DNA from: Neisseriaceae bacterium
GTDB lineage: Bacteria > Pseudomonadota > Gammaproteobacteria > Burkholderiales > Chromobacteriaceae
Length of the DNA: 64,000 bases
Reading direction: 5' to 3'
Assembly: GCA_027489245.1 (NCBI GenBank)
Contig: JAIYAC010000002.1
Span: forward strand, 186,001-250,000
Shown: positions 63,064-64,000 of the stretch, one piece after another
How positions within the stretch are numbered: position 1 is the stretch's first letter
How the letters are laid out: the number at the start of each line of letters is the position of its first letter
Program-made: the position numbers and the translations under genes
Notes under the pieces: model-generated
Told to the model about the DNA's origin: nothing
What the model saw: the letters and a program-made list of their open reading frames with translations, nothing else
Databases searched by the model: none

Positions 63064-63819
63064 CTAGCTGGTTTTCCAGCTATAGCTTTGCACGATGCGC
63101 CGGGTTTTACCCTGTTTTTCCAGCAGGCTGATGGCCTCGTTCAGCTGCGCTACCGAGTAGCGGCTGGCCGGGGCCACGGCGCAGCGTGTTTGCAGCACCG
63201 ACACCACCCACGGCTGCAGGCGTAGCTGCTTGCCAGGCTGAGGGTTGCGCTTTACCCAGGCGGCCAGCTCCAGCTCCGAGCTGACTACCGCGTCGATCAT
63301 GCCCATTTGCAGCGCTTTCAGGCTGGAGTCCAGCTGCGGGTGGTCTACCCGCGTGGCACCACTGTTCTGCCACAGCGGTACCAGCGCCGGGTAGTGGTAG
63401 CCACGTATCACGCCCACGCGCTGCGCGGCCAGGTCCTGGATGCCCTGAATGGTGCGCAGGTGGCTGGCCAGGGTAGCGACCCGCTCGATCTGCGGGTAGA
63501 AGTCTTGCGTCCAGCCCAGCTTGGCCGCATTGCCGAACCAGGCCGGGTTGGCATTGCACACCACATCTACCTTGCTTTGCTCCAGTGCCGATTCGATACG
63601 GTTGCGCGACAGCACGCTGAAGCGGGCGCTGCTGCCCAGCGCCTGCGCCAGCGCCAGACCCAGGTCTTTGGAGAGGCCGCTGTCCAGCTGGCGCTGCGCG
63701 TTCAGTACCACAATCGGCGCAGCGTCGGATTCTGCTACGCCAATGTGTAGCGGGGGGGCGGCCTGGGCCGTGGCGGCGGCCAACAGCAGCCACGCCGGGC
63801 GGCAGAAAAGCGTAGACAT
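63064..63819 (-). CDS. Periplasmic solute-binding protein, family 3-like
   Basis: 251 residues from ATG 63819, chosen because GGGAG lies six bases upstream and the signal peptide (MSTLFCRPAWLLLAAATAQA) begins there. The mature protein has the SBP_bac_3 pattern: HIGVAESDAAPIVVLNAQ, SRNRIESALEQSKVDVVCN and VGVIRGYHYPAL. No permease genes are adjacent. Its role may be sensing or, as with other lone binding proteins, unknown. Confidence 0.8.
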   Translation of the reverse strand: MSTLFCRPAWLLLAAATAQAAPPLHIGVAESDAAPIVVLNAQRQLDSGLSKDLGLALAQALGSSARFSVLSRNRIESALEQSKVDVVCNANPAWFGNAAKLGWTQDFYPQIERVATLASHLRTIQGIQDLAAQRVGVIRGYHYPALVPLWQNSGATRVDHPQLDSSLKALQMGMIDAVVSSELELAAWVKRNPQPGKQLRLQPWVVSVLQTRCAVAPASRYSVAQLNEAISLLEKQGKTRRIVQSYSWKTS

Positions 63820-63943
63820 ATACAGCTCCCTTGGCATTGTTATGCTCTCTTGTTCTATAGGATGACCCGCTCGGGCCAAAATGCAATGATAAGATTAAGC
63901 TCTTGTGTCTACGTAGTTTTACTTAATTAAAGCCGCCTTTGCC

Positions 63944-64000
63944 ATGTCAAAACTGTTATCGCACCCCGCTTACGACCTGCTTTCCCGCCGCATCCTGATT
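63944..64000 (+). CDS. Start of a gene cut by the right edge, possibly metH
   Basis: Nineteen codons from ATG 63944: MSKLLSHPAYDLLSRRILI. The ending RRILI is what precedes the conserved LDGAMGT in cobalamin-dependent methionine synthase N-termini, so metH is a guess. The frame is open to the window end. The spacer upstream (63820-63943) is AT-rich and ends TAATTAAAGC. Confidence 0.3.
   Translation, partial: MSKLLSHPAYDLLSRRILI

Overview
This 64 kb window looks like the chromosome of a GC-rich betaproteobacterium of the order Neisseriales, most plausibly the Chromobacteriaceae (Vogesella/Chromobacterium/Aquitalea-like). That is an inference from gene content and order (hemC-hemD-hemX-hemY beside ppc, cytochrome c4 followed by ResB/CcsB, intact pilS-pilR beside parC, GTP-type pckG), not from a database match. 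Almost all of it is conserved core sequence. I see no insertion sequence, prophage, CRISPR array, rRNA or tRNA.

Layout. 1-4.8 kb: gap (cut by the left edge), tkt, a BPSS1780-like membrane protein and an ElaA-type acetyltransferase. 4.8-10 kb: parC and the type IV pilus two-component pair pilS-pilR. 10-20 kb: two chemoreceptors, a LysR regulator divergent from an EamA permease, a tautomerase, a PsiF-repeat protein, argH, yaeQ and a PaiB-like protein. 20-31 kb: a solute-binding protein, a MocR-type regulator, ccoG, a membrane diguanylate cyclase, a LysE exporter, a receiver-TPR protein and a run of small secreted proteins. 31-36 kb: ompR-envZ, a further periplasmic binding protein, an Ada-like repair protein and engB. 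35.6-42.5 kb: cytochrome c4, resB-ccsB, small proteins, a second diguanylate cyclase and rsuA. 42.5-51 kb: a hemC-hemD-hemX-hemY-rhodanese operon, an AEC permease and ppc. 51-64 kb: a LysR regulator, rarD-like permease, ycaQ-like glycosylase, ABC exporter, pckG, qor, an H-NOX/hybrid-kinase operon, a YqiA-like esterase, a third lone binding protein and the first codons of a further gene.

How it fits together: central carbon metabolism (gap, tkt, ppc, pckG), heme and cytochrome maturation (hem operon, c4, resB-ccsB, ccoG) and a dense signalling layer (pilSR, ompR-envZ, H-NOX-kinase, two GGDEF proteins, two MCPs, receiver-TPR).

The most striking signal is not a gene. The 10-mer GTTGGCCGCA (extended consensus AAGGTTGGCCGCA) occurs about 45 times in 64 kb by my manual count, on both strands, in all reading frames inside genes, and often beside terminators between genes. 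In one place two copies form a perfect 13-bp stem. This is how DNA uptake sequences behave in Neisseriaceae and Pasteurellaceae, but the motif differs from the dialects I know there. I propose it as a candidate new uptake-sequence dialect or other genome-wide address motif.
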